From Hyphomicrobiales bacterium (lineage in GTDB: Bacteria > Pseudomonadota > Alphaproteobacteria > Rhizobiales > Beijerinckiaceae), in assembly GCA_930633525.1 (NCBI GenBank), contig CAKNFP010000001.1, positions 4,587,501 to 4,651,500 of the forward strand: a DNA stretch of 64,000 bases. Reading direction: 5' to 3'. A program made the position numbers and the translations under genes. A model generated the notes under the pieces. That model saw only the letters and a list, made by a program, of their open reading frames with translations, made no database searches and was not told the origin of the DNA. This document shows positions 18,624 to 26,787 of this stretch, piece after piece (within the stretch, counting starts at the first letter, position 1; every line of letters begins with the position of its first letter).

Positions 18624-19748
18624 TCACGCTTTTCCTGCGATCGCCTTGGGCGGCGTCAGACCAAACCGCTCGCCGACCTCCGCGAAGACCTTGAACGTGG
18701 CGGGATCGATCGGGATGCCGTTGAGTTTGCGCTCTTCCTCGATGCGCCACTCCCGGTCGCCCGGTGCCATCGGCGGCTCGGCGCCTTCGGCCGGCTCCAT
18801 GTTGCGCAACGACGCCAGATATCCGGTCATTATCCCGTCATAGACAGCGCGTGGCACGAAGGCCTCCGGATCGATGGCCAGCACGAACTGGCCGAGCTCG
18901 CGGGGCTTCCCGACACTGTCCCAGGCAGGAATGTCCACGCTGGCGCGCATGCCAGTCAGCGCCGCGGAGAGGACCTCGGCCAGGCCGCCGAGGCCGGCGC
19001 CCTTGAAGCCGAAAAGGGCGCCGCCGAGGGGCAGCAAGCCCGTCGCGCGCTGGGAATCCGTCGTCGGCTTGCCCTGGCTATCGACGGCCGTGTCCGGGGG
19101 CACGCCGATACCGAGCGAGCGATAGAGCATCACCCGGTTGACGGGAATGGAACTGGTGGCGAAATCCAGCAGCCAGGGGCGCTGTCCCGCGACCGGCGCG
19201 CCGATCGCGAATGGATTGGTGCCGTGGAACGGCAGCTTGCTCCCATGCAGATGCACGAAGGCGTCGGTATTGCAGGTGGACAAGCCGATCAGTCCGGCAT
19301 CGACCGCCTGCATGGGATACGCGCCCGCAGCGCCGAAATGGTTGGACCGCTGGACCGCGACGGCGCCGATACCTGCCTCGCGGGCGAGCGCTATGGCATG
19401 ATCCATCGCGCGCGTCGCGACGAGCCCGCCGTGGCCGTTGTCACCGTCCAGAACGCCCGCGCCTGGACGCGTCCGCGTGAACGTCGGCCTGGGCTGCTTA
19501 TTGATGCAGTTTCCGTCTATTTCCTTGATGTAGTGGGCCAGCAGGCGAACACCGTGGCTGTCCACGCCGAGCCGGCTGCCGTGCATCATCACACGGGTCA
19601 CGGCCTTTGAACTGGCTTCATCCATACCGATCCGCAGGAAGACGTTTTCGACAAACGCCGCCAATTCGTCAGGCCGAACGCGCGGTTCCGCGTTGATGGC
19701 GCTGTAGCCCTTCGCGGGATTGAGATGGGCGTGGTCGCTCTGGTCCAT
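18624..19748 (-). CDS. Ldh family oxidoreductase (malate/L-lactate dehydrogenase type)
   Basis: A 374-residue NAD(P)-dependent dehydrogenase of the Ldh_2 (malate/L-sulfolactate/ureidoglycolate dehydrogenase) superfamily, which is unrelated to classical lactate dehydrogenases. Landmarks are 'GSRLGVDSHGVRLLAHYIKEI' near residue 57, 'VLDGDNGHGGLVATRAMDHAI', 'VAVQRSNHFGAAGAYPMQA', 'PFHGTNPFAIGAP' and 'LLPLGGALFGFKGAGLGGLAEVLSAALTG'. The conserved His in 'SNHFG' is typical of this fold. ATG 19748. No operon partner is obvious: the esterase gene is divergent across 215 bases. The substrate (a 2-hydroxy acid) cannot be assigned from sequence. No signal peptide, so cytosolic. Confidence 0.88.
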   Translation of the reverse strand: MDQSDHAHLNPAKGYSAINAEPRVRPDELAAFVENVFLRIGMDEASSKAVTRVMMHGSRLGVDSHGVRLLAHYIKEIDGNCINKQPRPTFTRTRPGAGVLDGDNGHGGLVATRAMDHAIALAREAGIGAVAVQRSNHFGAAGAYPMQAVDAGLIGLSTCNTDAFVHLHGSKLPFHGTNPFAIGAPVAGQRPWLLDFATSSIPVNRVMLYRSLGIGVPPDTAVDSQGKPTTDSQRATGLLPLGGALFGFKGAGLGGLAEVLSAALTGMRASVDIPAWDSVGKPRELGQFVLAIDPEAFVPRAVYDGIMTGYLASLRNMEPAEGAEPPMAPGDREWRIEEERKLNGIPIDPATFKVFAEVGERFGLTPPKAIAGKA

Positions 19749-19963
19749 AGTGCCGCTTATCCTCGACCTTACATTTCTCGAACTTCACCCCCGTCGCTGA
19801 TAGCCCGCAGGCCGCCTTGGCGGCAAGCGCCTTTTGGATGAGTGACATGTCAGCCTCGACGCGGTCTTGACGCTTGTTCTCGCCAGCGTTGAATATGCGC
19901 GCCCTGTTGACCCCGCGGCACGGGATGTCCCTGTGTCTCCCCATGCCTAGAAAGGCCTGTCCC

Positions 19964-20899
19964 GTGACAGTCGATCCCGATCTGGTTCCGATTCTTGCGC
20001 GCATCAAGGCGGCCCCCGCCGTCGATTACCGCACCATGCCCATGGACGAAGCGCGCGCGATCTTCACCGCCGGAAACGAGCCCTTCAACCGGGCGCCACC
20101 GCCGCTCGCGTCGGTCACGGATCTGGAGCTGCCCGGCAATGAGGGCTCGCTGCGCGCCAGGCTCTACCGGCCGACAGCCGCCGCCGACGCGCCGGTGGTC
20201 GTTTATGCGCATGGCGGCGGCTGGACGTTCGGCTCGGTCGACACCCACGATGGCACCATGCGCAGGCTCGCCTTGCGATCGGGTGCCGCGGTCCTCGGGG
20301 TGGACTACCGCCTTGCCCCGGAGCATCCGTTCCCGAAGCCGCTGGAAGACGTGCTTGCCGCCGTCCGCTTCGTCGAGGAGGGCGGGCTCGGGCGGGCAGT
20401 CGATGCATCACGGATTGCTGTCGCGGGAGATTCCGCCGGTGCGAATCTTGCGCTCGCGGCCCTGCTGGCGCGGCGGGACGCCGGCTTGCCGCAGCTTGGC
20501 ACCGCCGCCCTGTTCTACGGCTGCTACGCGCCAGACCATGGCACGGCGAGCCACGCACGCCTGGGGGACGGCACCTATCTCCTCTCCACGGCCAGCATGC
20601 AGTGGTATTGGGGCAATTTCCTCGGCTCGCTGCCGCAGGAAACCGATTCGCTCGCCGCGCCGCTGCGCGCCAGGCTTGATGGGTTGCCGCCGCTTTATCT
20701 CAACGCCGCCGGGCTAGACCCCCTGCTCGACGACACGCTGGCCTTGAGCGCCGCGCTGGCAGTGGCTGGCGTTAGCTTCCGTCTCGATGTGATTCCCGGT
20801 GTCGTGCATGGCTTTCTGCGCATGGCTGCCGAGCTTCCGGCGGCTGACAAGGCCTTGGCCGACGCGGGTGCCTATCTCGCTGGCCGCTGGGCCGCCTGA
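19964..20899 (+). CDS. alpha/beta hydrolase (hormone-sensitive lipase family esterase)
   Basis: A 311-residue carboxylesterase of the HSL/GDXG family. The oxyanion motif 'VVVYAHGGGWTFGSVDTHDG' is followed by 'VLGVDYRLAPEHPFPKPLEDV', the nucleophile elbow 'GDSAGANLALA', the acid in 'GLDPLLDDTLAL' and the catalytic His in 'GVVHGFLRMA'. GTG at 19964 is chosen because AAAGG lies eight bases upstream and the protein then starts 'MTVDPDLVPILARIKA', as usual for this family. An ATG at 19943 and a TTG further upstream are alternatives. No signal peptide. It acts on short-chain esters in general; the natural substrate is unknown. It stands alone between a divergent dehydrogenase and the uxaC operon. 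Confidence 0.87.
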   Translation: MTVDPDLVPILARIKAAPAVDYRTMPMDEARAIFTAGNEPFNRAPPPLASVTDLELPGNEGSLRARLYRPTAAADAPVVVYAHGGGWTFGSVDTHDGTMRRLALRSGAAVLGVDYRLAPEHPFPKPLEDVLAAVRFVEEGGLGRAVDASRIAVAGDSAGANLALAALLARRDAGLPQLGTAALFYGCYAPDHGTASHARLGDGTYLLSTASMQWYWGNFLGSLPQETDSLAAPLRARLDGLPPLYLNAAGLDPLLDDTLALSAALAVAGVSFRLDVIPGVVHGFLRMAAELPAADKALADAGAYLAGRWAA

Positions 20900-21033
20900 C
20901 ATCGGAGACAGTTTGCGTTGCGGCGGAAACAGGCTATTCCACCTGCGCACAGAGCAGGCGATGGGCGCGGCGAGCTGTGCATTTTCCGCTTGTTTGTACC
21001 CTAACCCTAACAAGGGAAGTCTGGGATAGCGAT

Positions 21034-22443
21034 ATGACCCTATTGCATGACGACCGCCTGTTTCCGGCCGACGAGGCCACACGCGCTGTCGCGCGCCGGC
21101 TCTATGCCGAGGTCAAGGACCTGCCGCTCATCTGCCCGCACGGCCACACGGATCCGCGCTGGTATGCTGAAAATTCGGCATTCCCCGATCCGGCGCGCCT
21201 TTTCGTCGTGCCAGACCATTATATCTTCCGCATGCTCTACAGTCAGGGCATCCGCCTTGAGGATCTCGGTATCCCGACCGTCGACGGCTCCGCCGTGGAG
21301 GAAGATCCGCGCAAGATCTGGCGGCTGTTCGCGAGCAACTACCATCTCTTCCGCGGTACGCCGACGCGCCTATGGCTGGATCATGCCATTGCGACGCTGT
21401 TCGGTGTGACGGAGCGCCTGTCGGCGGCCAATGCGGACGCGATCTACGACACGATCGCGACGAAACTGGAAAGCGATGCGTTTCGCCCGCGCGCGCTGTT
21501 CGAGCAGTTCAACATCGAGGTCATTGCGACGACCGAGAGCCCGCTCGACGATCTCGCGCACCATGCCGCGATCCGCGACAGCGGCTGGAAGGGACGCGTC
21601 GTCACGGCCTATAGGCCGGATCCCGTCGTCGATCCGGAATTCGACGGCTTCCGCGACAACGTTCGTCGCTTCGGTGAGATCACGGATACCGACGTCTCGA
21701 CCTTCGCCGGCTATCGCGAGGCCCACCGCAAGCGCCGCCTGTTCTTCAAGAGCTTTGGCGCGACATCGACGGACCATGGCCATCCCACCGCTCGTACCGC
21801 TGATCTCTCCCCCGTGGAGGTCGAGGCCCTCTATTCCCGCGTGATGGCGCAGGGGCAGGTGACGCCGGAGGATGCGGAGCTGTTCCGCGCCCAGATGCTG
21901 ACGGAGATGGCGGCCCTCAGCCTCGAGGACGGACTGGTGATGCAGATCCATCCGGGCTCCCAGCGCAATCACAACCCCGGCCTCTTCGCGCGCTTCGGCC
22001 GCGACAAGGGCGCTGACATCCCGAGCGCCACCAACTATGTGCGCGATCTCAAGCCGCTGCTCGACCGCTTCGGCAACGAGCGTGACCTCACGGTCATTCT
22101 CTTCACCCTCGATGAGACGGCCTATTCGCGCGAGCTCGCGCCGCTGGCCGGGCATTATCCCTGCCTGAGGCTGGGCCCGGCCTGGTGGTTCTACGACAGC
22201 CCGGAGGGGATGCGCCGCTATCGCGAGCTGGTGACGGAAACCGCAGGTTTCTACAACACCGTCGGCTTCAACGACGACACCCGCGCCTTCCCGTCCATTC
22301 CCGCGCGTCATGACGTGGCGCGCCGCGTCGATTGCGGCTATCTCGCCGAACTCGTGGTGACCCATCGCCTCGACGAGGATGAAGCCGCCGACGTCGCCCA
22401 AGATCTCGCCTACCGGCTGGCCAAGGAGGCCTACAAGCTGTGA
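21034..22443 (+). CDS. uxaC: glucuronate isomerase (uronate isomerase)
   Basis: Converts D-glucuronate to D-fructuronate and D-galacturonate to D-tagaturonate, the entry step of hexuronate catabolism. It is a 469-residue amidohydrolase-superfamily protein. The metal motif 'PLICPHGHTDPRWYAENSAF' is close to the N-terminus, and 'MQIHPGSQRNHNPGLFARFGRDKGADIP' and 'YNTVGFNDDTRAFPSIPARHDVARRVDCGY' are family blocks. The ATG at 21034 gives 'MTLLHDDRLFPADE', the standard start; an earlier TTG adds unrelated residues. Its TGA overlaps the GTG of the next gene, so the two are translationally coupled. The upstream region holds a possible operator (see findings). Confidence 0.95.
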   Translation: MTLLHDDRLFPADEATRAVARRLYAEVKDLPLICPHGHTDPRWYAENSAFPDPARLFVVPDHYIFRMLYSQGIRLEDLGIPTVDGSAVEEDPRKIWRLFASNYHLFRGTPTRLWLDHAIATLFGVTERLSAANADAIYDTIATKLESDAFRPRALFEQFNIEVIATTESPLDDLAHHAAIRDSGWKGRVVTAYRPDPVVDPEFDGFRDNVRRFGEITDTDVSTFAGYREAHRKRRLFFKSFGATSTDHGHPTARTADLSPVEVEALYSRVMAQGQVTPEDAELFRAQMLTEMAALSLEDGLVMQIHPGSQRNHNPGLFARFGRDKGADIPSATNYVRDLKPLLDRFGNERDLTVILFTLDETAYSRELAPLAGHYPCLRLGPAWWFYDSPEGMRRYRELVTETAGFYNTVGFNDDTRAFPSIPARHDVARRVDCGYLAELVVTHRLDEDEAADVAQDLAYRLAKEAYKL

Positions 22444-23918
22444 CGCATCCGCCCCGCCTCAATGCCTCCCGTCTCGGCGGTCTGCCTGCCGCGATCGAAC
22501 GTCCGACCTATGATCGCAGCCGGGTCCGCGGCGGTATCGTCCATCTTGGCATCGGCGCTTTCCATCGGGCGCATCAGGCCGTCTATACCGAGGACGTCCT
22601 GAAATCAGGCGATCTCGCATGGGGCATCGTCGGCGCGAGCCTGCGCAGCCCCGACACGCGCGATGCCCTGGTGCCGCAGGACAGCCTCTACACCATCGCG
22701 GTCCGCGAGACGTCCGGCGAAACACTGCGGGTCGTCGGCAGCATTCTCGACGTGGTGGTGGCGCCGGAGGATCCGGAGGCCCTGATCGCCCGCATGAGCG
22801 ATCCGGACGTGGCGATCATCAGCCTCACGGTCACGGAAAAAGGCTATTGCCATGACCCGGCGACCGGTCGTCTGGACGAGGCGCATCCGGATGTGGTGCA
22901 CGATCTCGCCAATCCGCGGCGTCCGCGTTCGGCGCTCGGGTTCATCACGGCCGCCATCGCCCGGAGGCAGGCTGCCGGCACGCGCCCCTTCACCGTGATG
23001 TCCTGCGACAATCTTCCGGCCAACGGCCAGACGCTCAAGGGCATCCTGACTCGCTTCGCCGATCTCGTCTCGCCCGAACTTGGCCGCCACGTGCGGGAGG
23101 CGATCAGCTTTCCGGACACCATGATCGACCGCATCGTGCCGGCGACGACCGATGCCGATCGCAGCCACATCGCCGGCGCGCTCGGCTTGACGGACGCGTG
23201 GCCGATCATGACGGAGCCTTTCACCCAATGGGTGATCGAGGATCATTTCGTCTCCGGCCGGCCGGCTTGGGAGAAATTCGGCGCCACCCTGGTGGAGGAC
23301 GTCGCGCCCTACGAGGCGATGAAGCTGAGGCTGCTCAACGGCAGCCACTCGGCGCTGTCCTATCTCGGCTATCTCGCCGGGTACCAGACCGTTGCCGAAG
23401 CCATCGCGGATGAGGCGATCGCGGCCTATGTCGCGGCGTTGATGGAGGATTCCACCGTCACGCTGACGCTGCCAGAGGGCGCCGATGTCGCGGGCTACAA
23501 GCGTTCGCTCATCGAACGCTTCCGCAATACGGCGCTGAAGCACCGCACCTGGCAGATCGCCATGGACGGTTCGCAGAAGCTGCCGCAACGGCTGCTGGGA
23601 ACGATCCGCGATCGTCTGGCGCGCGGGTTGCCGGTCGAGCGTCATGCCCTCGCGGTCGCGGCCTGGATGCGTTACGTCACGGGGGTCGACGAAGCCGGCC
23701 AGCCGATCGACGTGCGTGATCCGCTGGCGGCGGAGTTCAAGGCGTTGGCGGATGCTGCCGGCCGGGATGCTGACAAGCTGGTCGCCGCGCTCATCGGTGT
23801 GCGGGCCGTGTTTGGCGAGGATCTCGCTTCCAATGGCACCTTCGTCGCGGCCGTCACGGCCGCGCTGGCGAGCCTGTTCGACAAAGGCGCGAAGGCGACT
23901 GCGGCAGCCTACGGCTGA
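22440..23918 (+). CDS. uxuB: mannitol dehydrogenase family protein, probable D-mannonate oxidoreductase
   Basis: A 492-residue polyol dehydrogenase of the mannitol dehydrogenase family. The N-terminal NAD-binding strand is 'RGGIVHLGIGAFHRAHQAVYTEDVL', and the catalytic helix region is 'MKLRLLNGSHSALSYLGYLAG' with the usual Lys and His. Family members reduce fructuronate to mannonate (UxuB) or act on mannitol, arabinitol and similar polyols. Overlap of its GTG with the uxaC stop (GTGA) makes fructuronate reductase the most likely role, since UxaC supplies fructuronate. Mannonate dehydratase (uxuA) and a regulator are not in the window. Mannitol dehydrogenase is the alternative, so the symbol rests on context. 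Confidence 0.82.
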   Translation: MTHPPRLNASRLGGLPAAIERPTYDRSRVRGGIVHLGIGAFHRAHQAVYTEDVLKSGDLAWGIVGASLRSPDTRDALVPQDSLYTIAVRETSGETLRVVGSILDVVVAPEDPEALIARMSDPDVAIISLTVTEKGYCHDPATGRLDEAHPDVVHDLANPRRPRSALGFITAAIARRQAAGTRPFTVMSCDNLPANGQTLKGILTRFADLVSPELGRHVREAISFPDTMIDRIVPATTDADRSHIAGALGLTDAWPIMTEPFTQWVIEDHFVSGRPAWEKFGATLVEDVAPYEAMKLRLLNGSHSALSYLGYLAGYQTVAEAIADEAIAAYVAALMEDSTVTLTLPEGADVAGYKRSLIERFRNTALKHRTWQIAMDGSQKLPQRLLGTIRDRLARGLPVERHALAVAAWMRYVTGVDEAGQPIDVRDPLAAEFKALADAAGRDADKLVAALIGVRAVFGEDLASNGTFVAAVTAALASLFDKGAKATAAAYG

Positions 23919-23937
23919 ACCGCCTCGCGCGAGCTCT

Positions 23938-23978
23938 ATCTCTCGTGTCCTCCCTCGCGCGGGGAGGACACGAGAGAT
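23938..23978. terminator. 17-bp perfect hairpin between convergent genes
   Basis: Bases 23938-23954 and 23962-23978 form a perfect 17-base inverted repeat (arm begins ATCTCTCGTGTCC) around a seven-base loop. It fills the 59-base gap between the convergent uxuB and CPBP genes, and its right arm touches the CPBP stop codon. No U-run follows on either strand, so it may act as a bidirectional transcript end or RNA stabiliser rather than a textbook intrinsic terminator. Confidence 0.75.
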
Positions 23979-24832
23979 CAGGTCCCAGCCTGCAGCATGG
24001 GATACACGAACAGGAAAAAATGCGCCGCATTCAGCCCGAAATGGGCAATGATGGCGGCCGGCAGGCCTCCGAAGCGGAAGGCGCAGCCGTAAGCAAGGCC
24101 GGCCAGTCCCGCCAGGAGCACCCAGGGCCAGCCTCCGGCAAAATGCGCCATGCCGAACACGGCCGACGAGAGAACCAGCGCAATCCAGCCGCCATGCCGC
24201 CAGCCTCGGAGGCAGTGGCTAAGTCCACACTGGATATAGCCGCGGAAAACCACCTCCTCCATGGCCGTGACGATGAGGAGATTGTTCGCAAGCCAAAGCC
24301 CGCTCGATGCCGGCCATTTGGGCGACCACGCCGTGATGCCGGCATCGAGCGCGACCGGCAGAGACAGCAGCACGGCCACCCCGGCTCCGGCGAGGCCGAT
24401 CGGGAGTTGGCCGAGCGTGTAGCGCGGGCGTAGCCACGGCAGGACCAGCAGCAGCCAGAGTCCGCTGAGCGGCTTGTCGAGATTGAGATACATCGTGAAA
24501 GGCACGGCGTCGGGGGTCAGCCGTTCCGGGCCGATGAGGCGCCAGTTGTTGAAGCCCGGCATCCAGTGCAGGCTCAAGGCGATGGTGAGGCCAAGGAACA
24601 AGCCGTGGCCGAGATAGCGCGCGGGGTTCGAATGCCGCGCAGAGACGGCATAGGCGGCGAGGAGCAGCAGCGCGACGGTGATGAGGCTCGGGCTGCCCAA
24701 TTGCCCGGTCAGGAACGCCACGCCGTAGCTGGCGACCAGGAGGCCTAATCCTGCCCCGCGAGGGATCGGGGCCAGCAGAGCGATGATAGCGGAAACCAAA
24801 AGGATCGGCTGCAGGAACTGGATGGGCATCAT
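23978..24832 (-). CDS. CPBP family intramembrane metalloprotease
   Basis: A membrane protein of about 284 residues with seven or eight hydrophobic segments. The C-terminal ABI/CPBP domain carries the three family motifs: 'MEEVVFRGYIQCGL' (paired Glu and Arg), 'VFGMAHFAGG' and 'HFGLNAAHFFLF'. These supply the glutamate and histidine ligands of the predicted metalloprotease site within the membrane. Bacterial members are linked to protein processing or self-immunity, but most lack a known substrate. The start is uncertain: an ATG pair at 24827-24832 gives a protein beginning at the first membrane helix, while an in-frame GTG at 24898 would add 22 residues. There is no bacteriocin-like gene next to it. 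Confidence 0.85.
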   Translation of the reverse strand: MMPIQFLQPILLVSAIIALLAPIPRGAGLGLLVASYGVAFLTGQLGSPSLITVALLLLAAYAVSARHSNPARYLGHGLFLGLTIALSLHWMPGFNNWRLIGPERLTPDAVPFTMYLNLDKPLSGLWLLLVLPWLRPRYTLGQLPIGLAGAGVAVLLSLPVALDAGITAWSPKWPASSGLWLANNLLIVTAMEEVVFRGYIQCGLSHCLRGWRHGGWIALVLSSAVFGMAHFAGGWPWVLLAGLAGLAYGCAFRFGGLPAAIIAHFGLNAAHFFLFVYPMLQAGT

Positions 24833-24970
24833 GTCCGGTGACGATCCGCGGGTAGGGATTCGGACTGCCCAGAGCATGCTCCAAGCCCTGACAGTCACGC
24901 TGCCGGGATGGTCCCGTGCCGGCAGCGTGATCTAGAGGCCCGCGCGGCACGGCCGTTGTCGTCGTGAGTT

Positions 24971-25019
24971 CTGCTGATCGTATCGCGCGATCGCGATTGT
25001 TTTTCTAATCGATCAGCAG
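24971..25019. repeat. 10-bp inverted repeat upstream of CPBP gene
   Basis: CTGCTGATCG at 24971-24980 is exactly repeated in inverse orientation as CGATCAGCAG at 25010-25019, with 29 bases between that include a CG/AT-alternating stretch and a run of five T. It lies between the CPBP start and the hydratase stop, both on the minus strand. It may be a terminator for the hydratase gene or an operator for the CPBP gene. Confidence 0.5.
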
Positions 25020-25098
25020 GCCCCCGGAGCTGTTGCTTCGTAACCTGCTGCTTGGGAAGGTCGGCCCTTGCGCGGGCTCCCGCGAGGGATGAGGTCGT

Positions 25099-25902
25099 CT
25101 AATCGATCGGCTTTGCCGTCACGAAATCGATGGTGAACTGGCCGCAATCGCCGAAATCGATGACGGCCCGATCGCCCGCCGCCACCTTGTGGATGCCGGT
25201 CACCATACCTGTCGAGACAAGGTCTCCCGCCCTCAGCGTGATGCCCAGGCGCGATAGCCTGTTCGCCAGGAAAACCACGGCGGCGAGAGGCGTTCCCGGC
25301 ACGCCGGCCGCGGCACCTTCGCCAACGGCAGCGCCATTGACCGTGGATTTCGCGGTGAGGCCCTCCCAGGGGCGGGATTGCCAGCCCAGGACTTCCGGGC
25401 CGAGCACGACACCGGCATTGCAGCCGAAATCGCTGATGATGGAGCCCGGTCCGAGATCGTTGAGATTGACCAGCGGGCTGCCGGCAATTTCTGCCCCGAT
25501 ATGAAGGGCACTGATCGCCGCCGCCACTTCCGCTGCTTCATAAGGCTTCTCGCGCGGCGGGAGATCCTGCGCCATCACGGCGACGAACTCCGCTTCCGCT
25601 GCCGTGTAACCGCCGTTGATCGCAGGCATGGTTGCCGTACCGCCATCCGGCACGTCGATGACATGGTAGACCGGGCCGACCAGCCGCTCCTCCGGGAACG
25701 CTGTTCGCCAATCCGGCCTGACCATGGCCACCTTCCAGCCGCGCAGATTGGCGGGATGGGCGCCCATGGCCGCTTTCTGCACGGCATAGGCTGCCTCGAA
25801 ACTGTCCGGCACCGTACCGGGAAAACTCGGCAGGGCGCGGGCTTCGGCGCGCGCATTGGCAAAGGCCAGCGCGATGGCCGTTACGGCGGATGGCTCGCTC
25901 AT
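25099..25902 (-). CDS. 2-keto-4-pentenoate hydratase-like protein (FAH superfamily)
   Basis: A 267-residue member of the fumarylacetoacetate hydrolase superfamily, hydratase/decarboxylase branch (MhpD/XylJ/DmpE-like). Recognisable blocks are 'SFEAAYAVQKAAMGAHPANLRGWKVAMV' near the N-terminus, 'EAEFVAVMAQDLPP' with acidic metal ligands, 'LHIGAEIAGSPLV' and C-terminal 'LRAGDLVSTGMVTGIHKVAAGDRAVIDFG'. Such enzymes add water to 2-oxopent-4-enoate or decarboxylate 4-oxalocrotonate in meta-cleavage pathways. No other ring-cleavage genes are nearby, so the true substrate is open. ATG 25902 follows an ideal GGAGG eight bases upstream. It is probably monocistronic or cotranscribed with the upstream metallopeptidase gene 27 bases away. 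Confidence 0.82.
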   Translation of the reverse strand: MSEPSAVTAIALAFANARAEARALPSFPGTVPDSFEAAYAVQKAAMGAHPANLRGWKVAMVRPDWRTAFPEERLVGPVYHVIDVPDGGTATMPAINGGYTAAEAEFVAVMAQDLPPREKPYEAAEVAAAISALHIGAEIAGSPLVNLNDLGPGSIISDFGCNAGVVLGPEVLGWQSRPWEGLTAKSTVNGAAVGEGAAAGVPGTPLAAVVFLANRLSRLGITLRAGDLVSTGMVTGIHKVAAGDRAVIDFGDCGQFTIDFVTAKPID

Positions 25903-25929
25903 CGATGTTTCCTCCGGATCAGTATGTTG

Positions 25930-26673
25930 TCAGCCAAAGCGATGCAGGGCGGAGCCATGTCGCTTGAGCCAGGCTTCTGCTTCGTCTGTGCGGGGGCAGA
26001 GCCGGCGCGTCAAGCGCCAGAATCGCTCTGAATGGTTCATTTCCTTGAGATGGGCGACTTCATGGGCGGCGAGATAGTCGAGCACATAAGGCGGCGCCAG
26101 AATAAGCCGCCAGGAAAAGTTGAGTCGCCCTTGCGCCGAGCAGGACCCCCAGCGGCTTCTGGTGTCGCGGATGCTGATGCTGCGCGCGGGAATCCCGAGG
26201 GTCTTGGTGTGGCGTGCCACCGCCTCCGTCAAATCGCGCGTGGCCTCGCGCCGGAGAAAGTCCATGACGCGGCGCGGCACATGCGGGGTTTCACCGGTGA
26301 CGGCGAGGATGGGGGCGCCGGCGGCATCGACGGTTGCTTCCGGTACGCCACGTGCCTTCGACCAGTGGACGATGCGGTGAGGAGTACCGCGCAACGGCAC
26401 GAGCGCGCCCACGTCGAAAGGCGTCCTGTCCGGAACGCGCTTGAGACGCGCGGCGAGCCATCCACTCTGGGCTTCGGCGAAACGTCGCGCCGCGGCGAAA
26501 TCGCCACGTTCCGGCAAGGTCAGCACGGCCTCGCCGGTTGCGTTCGACACCCGCAATGTGAAGCGTCGTGCTGCCGCCCGCCGCCGCACGGCGACCCGGA
26601 ACGTCTCCGCGCCGTGGCGCACGGCGATATGGTCCGGATCAGGAGCCGACCGTTTAAACAGACTGATGCGCAT
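25930..26673 (-). CDS. M48-type metallopeptidase (YgjP/DUF45 family)
   Basis: A 247-residue protein with the zinc motif HEVAH in 'LDYLAAHEVAHLKEMNHSERFWRL', followed by a third ligand region, and the family stretch 'RSISIRDTRSRWGSCSAQGRLNFSWRLILAP'. This is the DUF45/WLM-like YgjP family, often named M48 family metallopeptidase; E. coli YgjP has been reported to act as a nucleotide phosphohydrolase, so proteolysis is not assured. There is no signal peptide or membrane segment. ATG 26673. The stop is 27 bases before the hydratase start on the same strand. Confidence 0.85.
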   Translation of the reverse strand: MRISLFKRSAPDPDHIAVRHGAETFRVAVRRRAAARRFTLRVSNATGEAVLTLPERGDFAAARRFAEAQSGWLAARLKRVPDRTPFDVGALVPLRGTPHRIVHWSKARGVPEATVDAAGAPILAVTGETPHVPRRVMDFLRREATRDLTEAVARHTKTLGIPARSISIRDTRSRWGSCSAQGRLNFSWRLILAPPYVLDYLAAHEVAHLKEMNHSERFWRLTRRLCPRTDEAEAWLKRHGSALHRFG

Positions 26674-26768
26674 GCGGATTCAGGCCTGTGGCAGGTCGGC
26701 CATCAATAGCACATCCGCATGACGAGATGGGCGTGACACCATGGGCGTGACAATCCGCACGCGGTCCA

Positions 26769-26787
26769 AGGCAGCCTCAGGCTGCCT
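26769..26787 (-). terminator. short GC hairpin across phaZ stop codon
   Basis: AGGCAGCC (26769-26776) and GGCTGCCT (26780-26787) form an eight-base stem whose three-base loop is the phaZ stop codon. There is no U-run. It might attenuate readthrough into the metallopeptidase gene; weak evidence. Confidence 0.3.

Noticed and set aside
20999..21010. Telomere-like CCCTAACCCTAA
   Set aside because: Only two units, inside a normal promoter region; a linear replicon end is not plausible here.
21370..23645. Long minus-strand frames opposite uxaC and uxuB
   Set aside because: Codon-phase shadows of two strongly supported genes.
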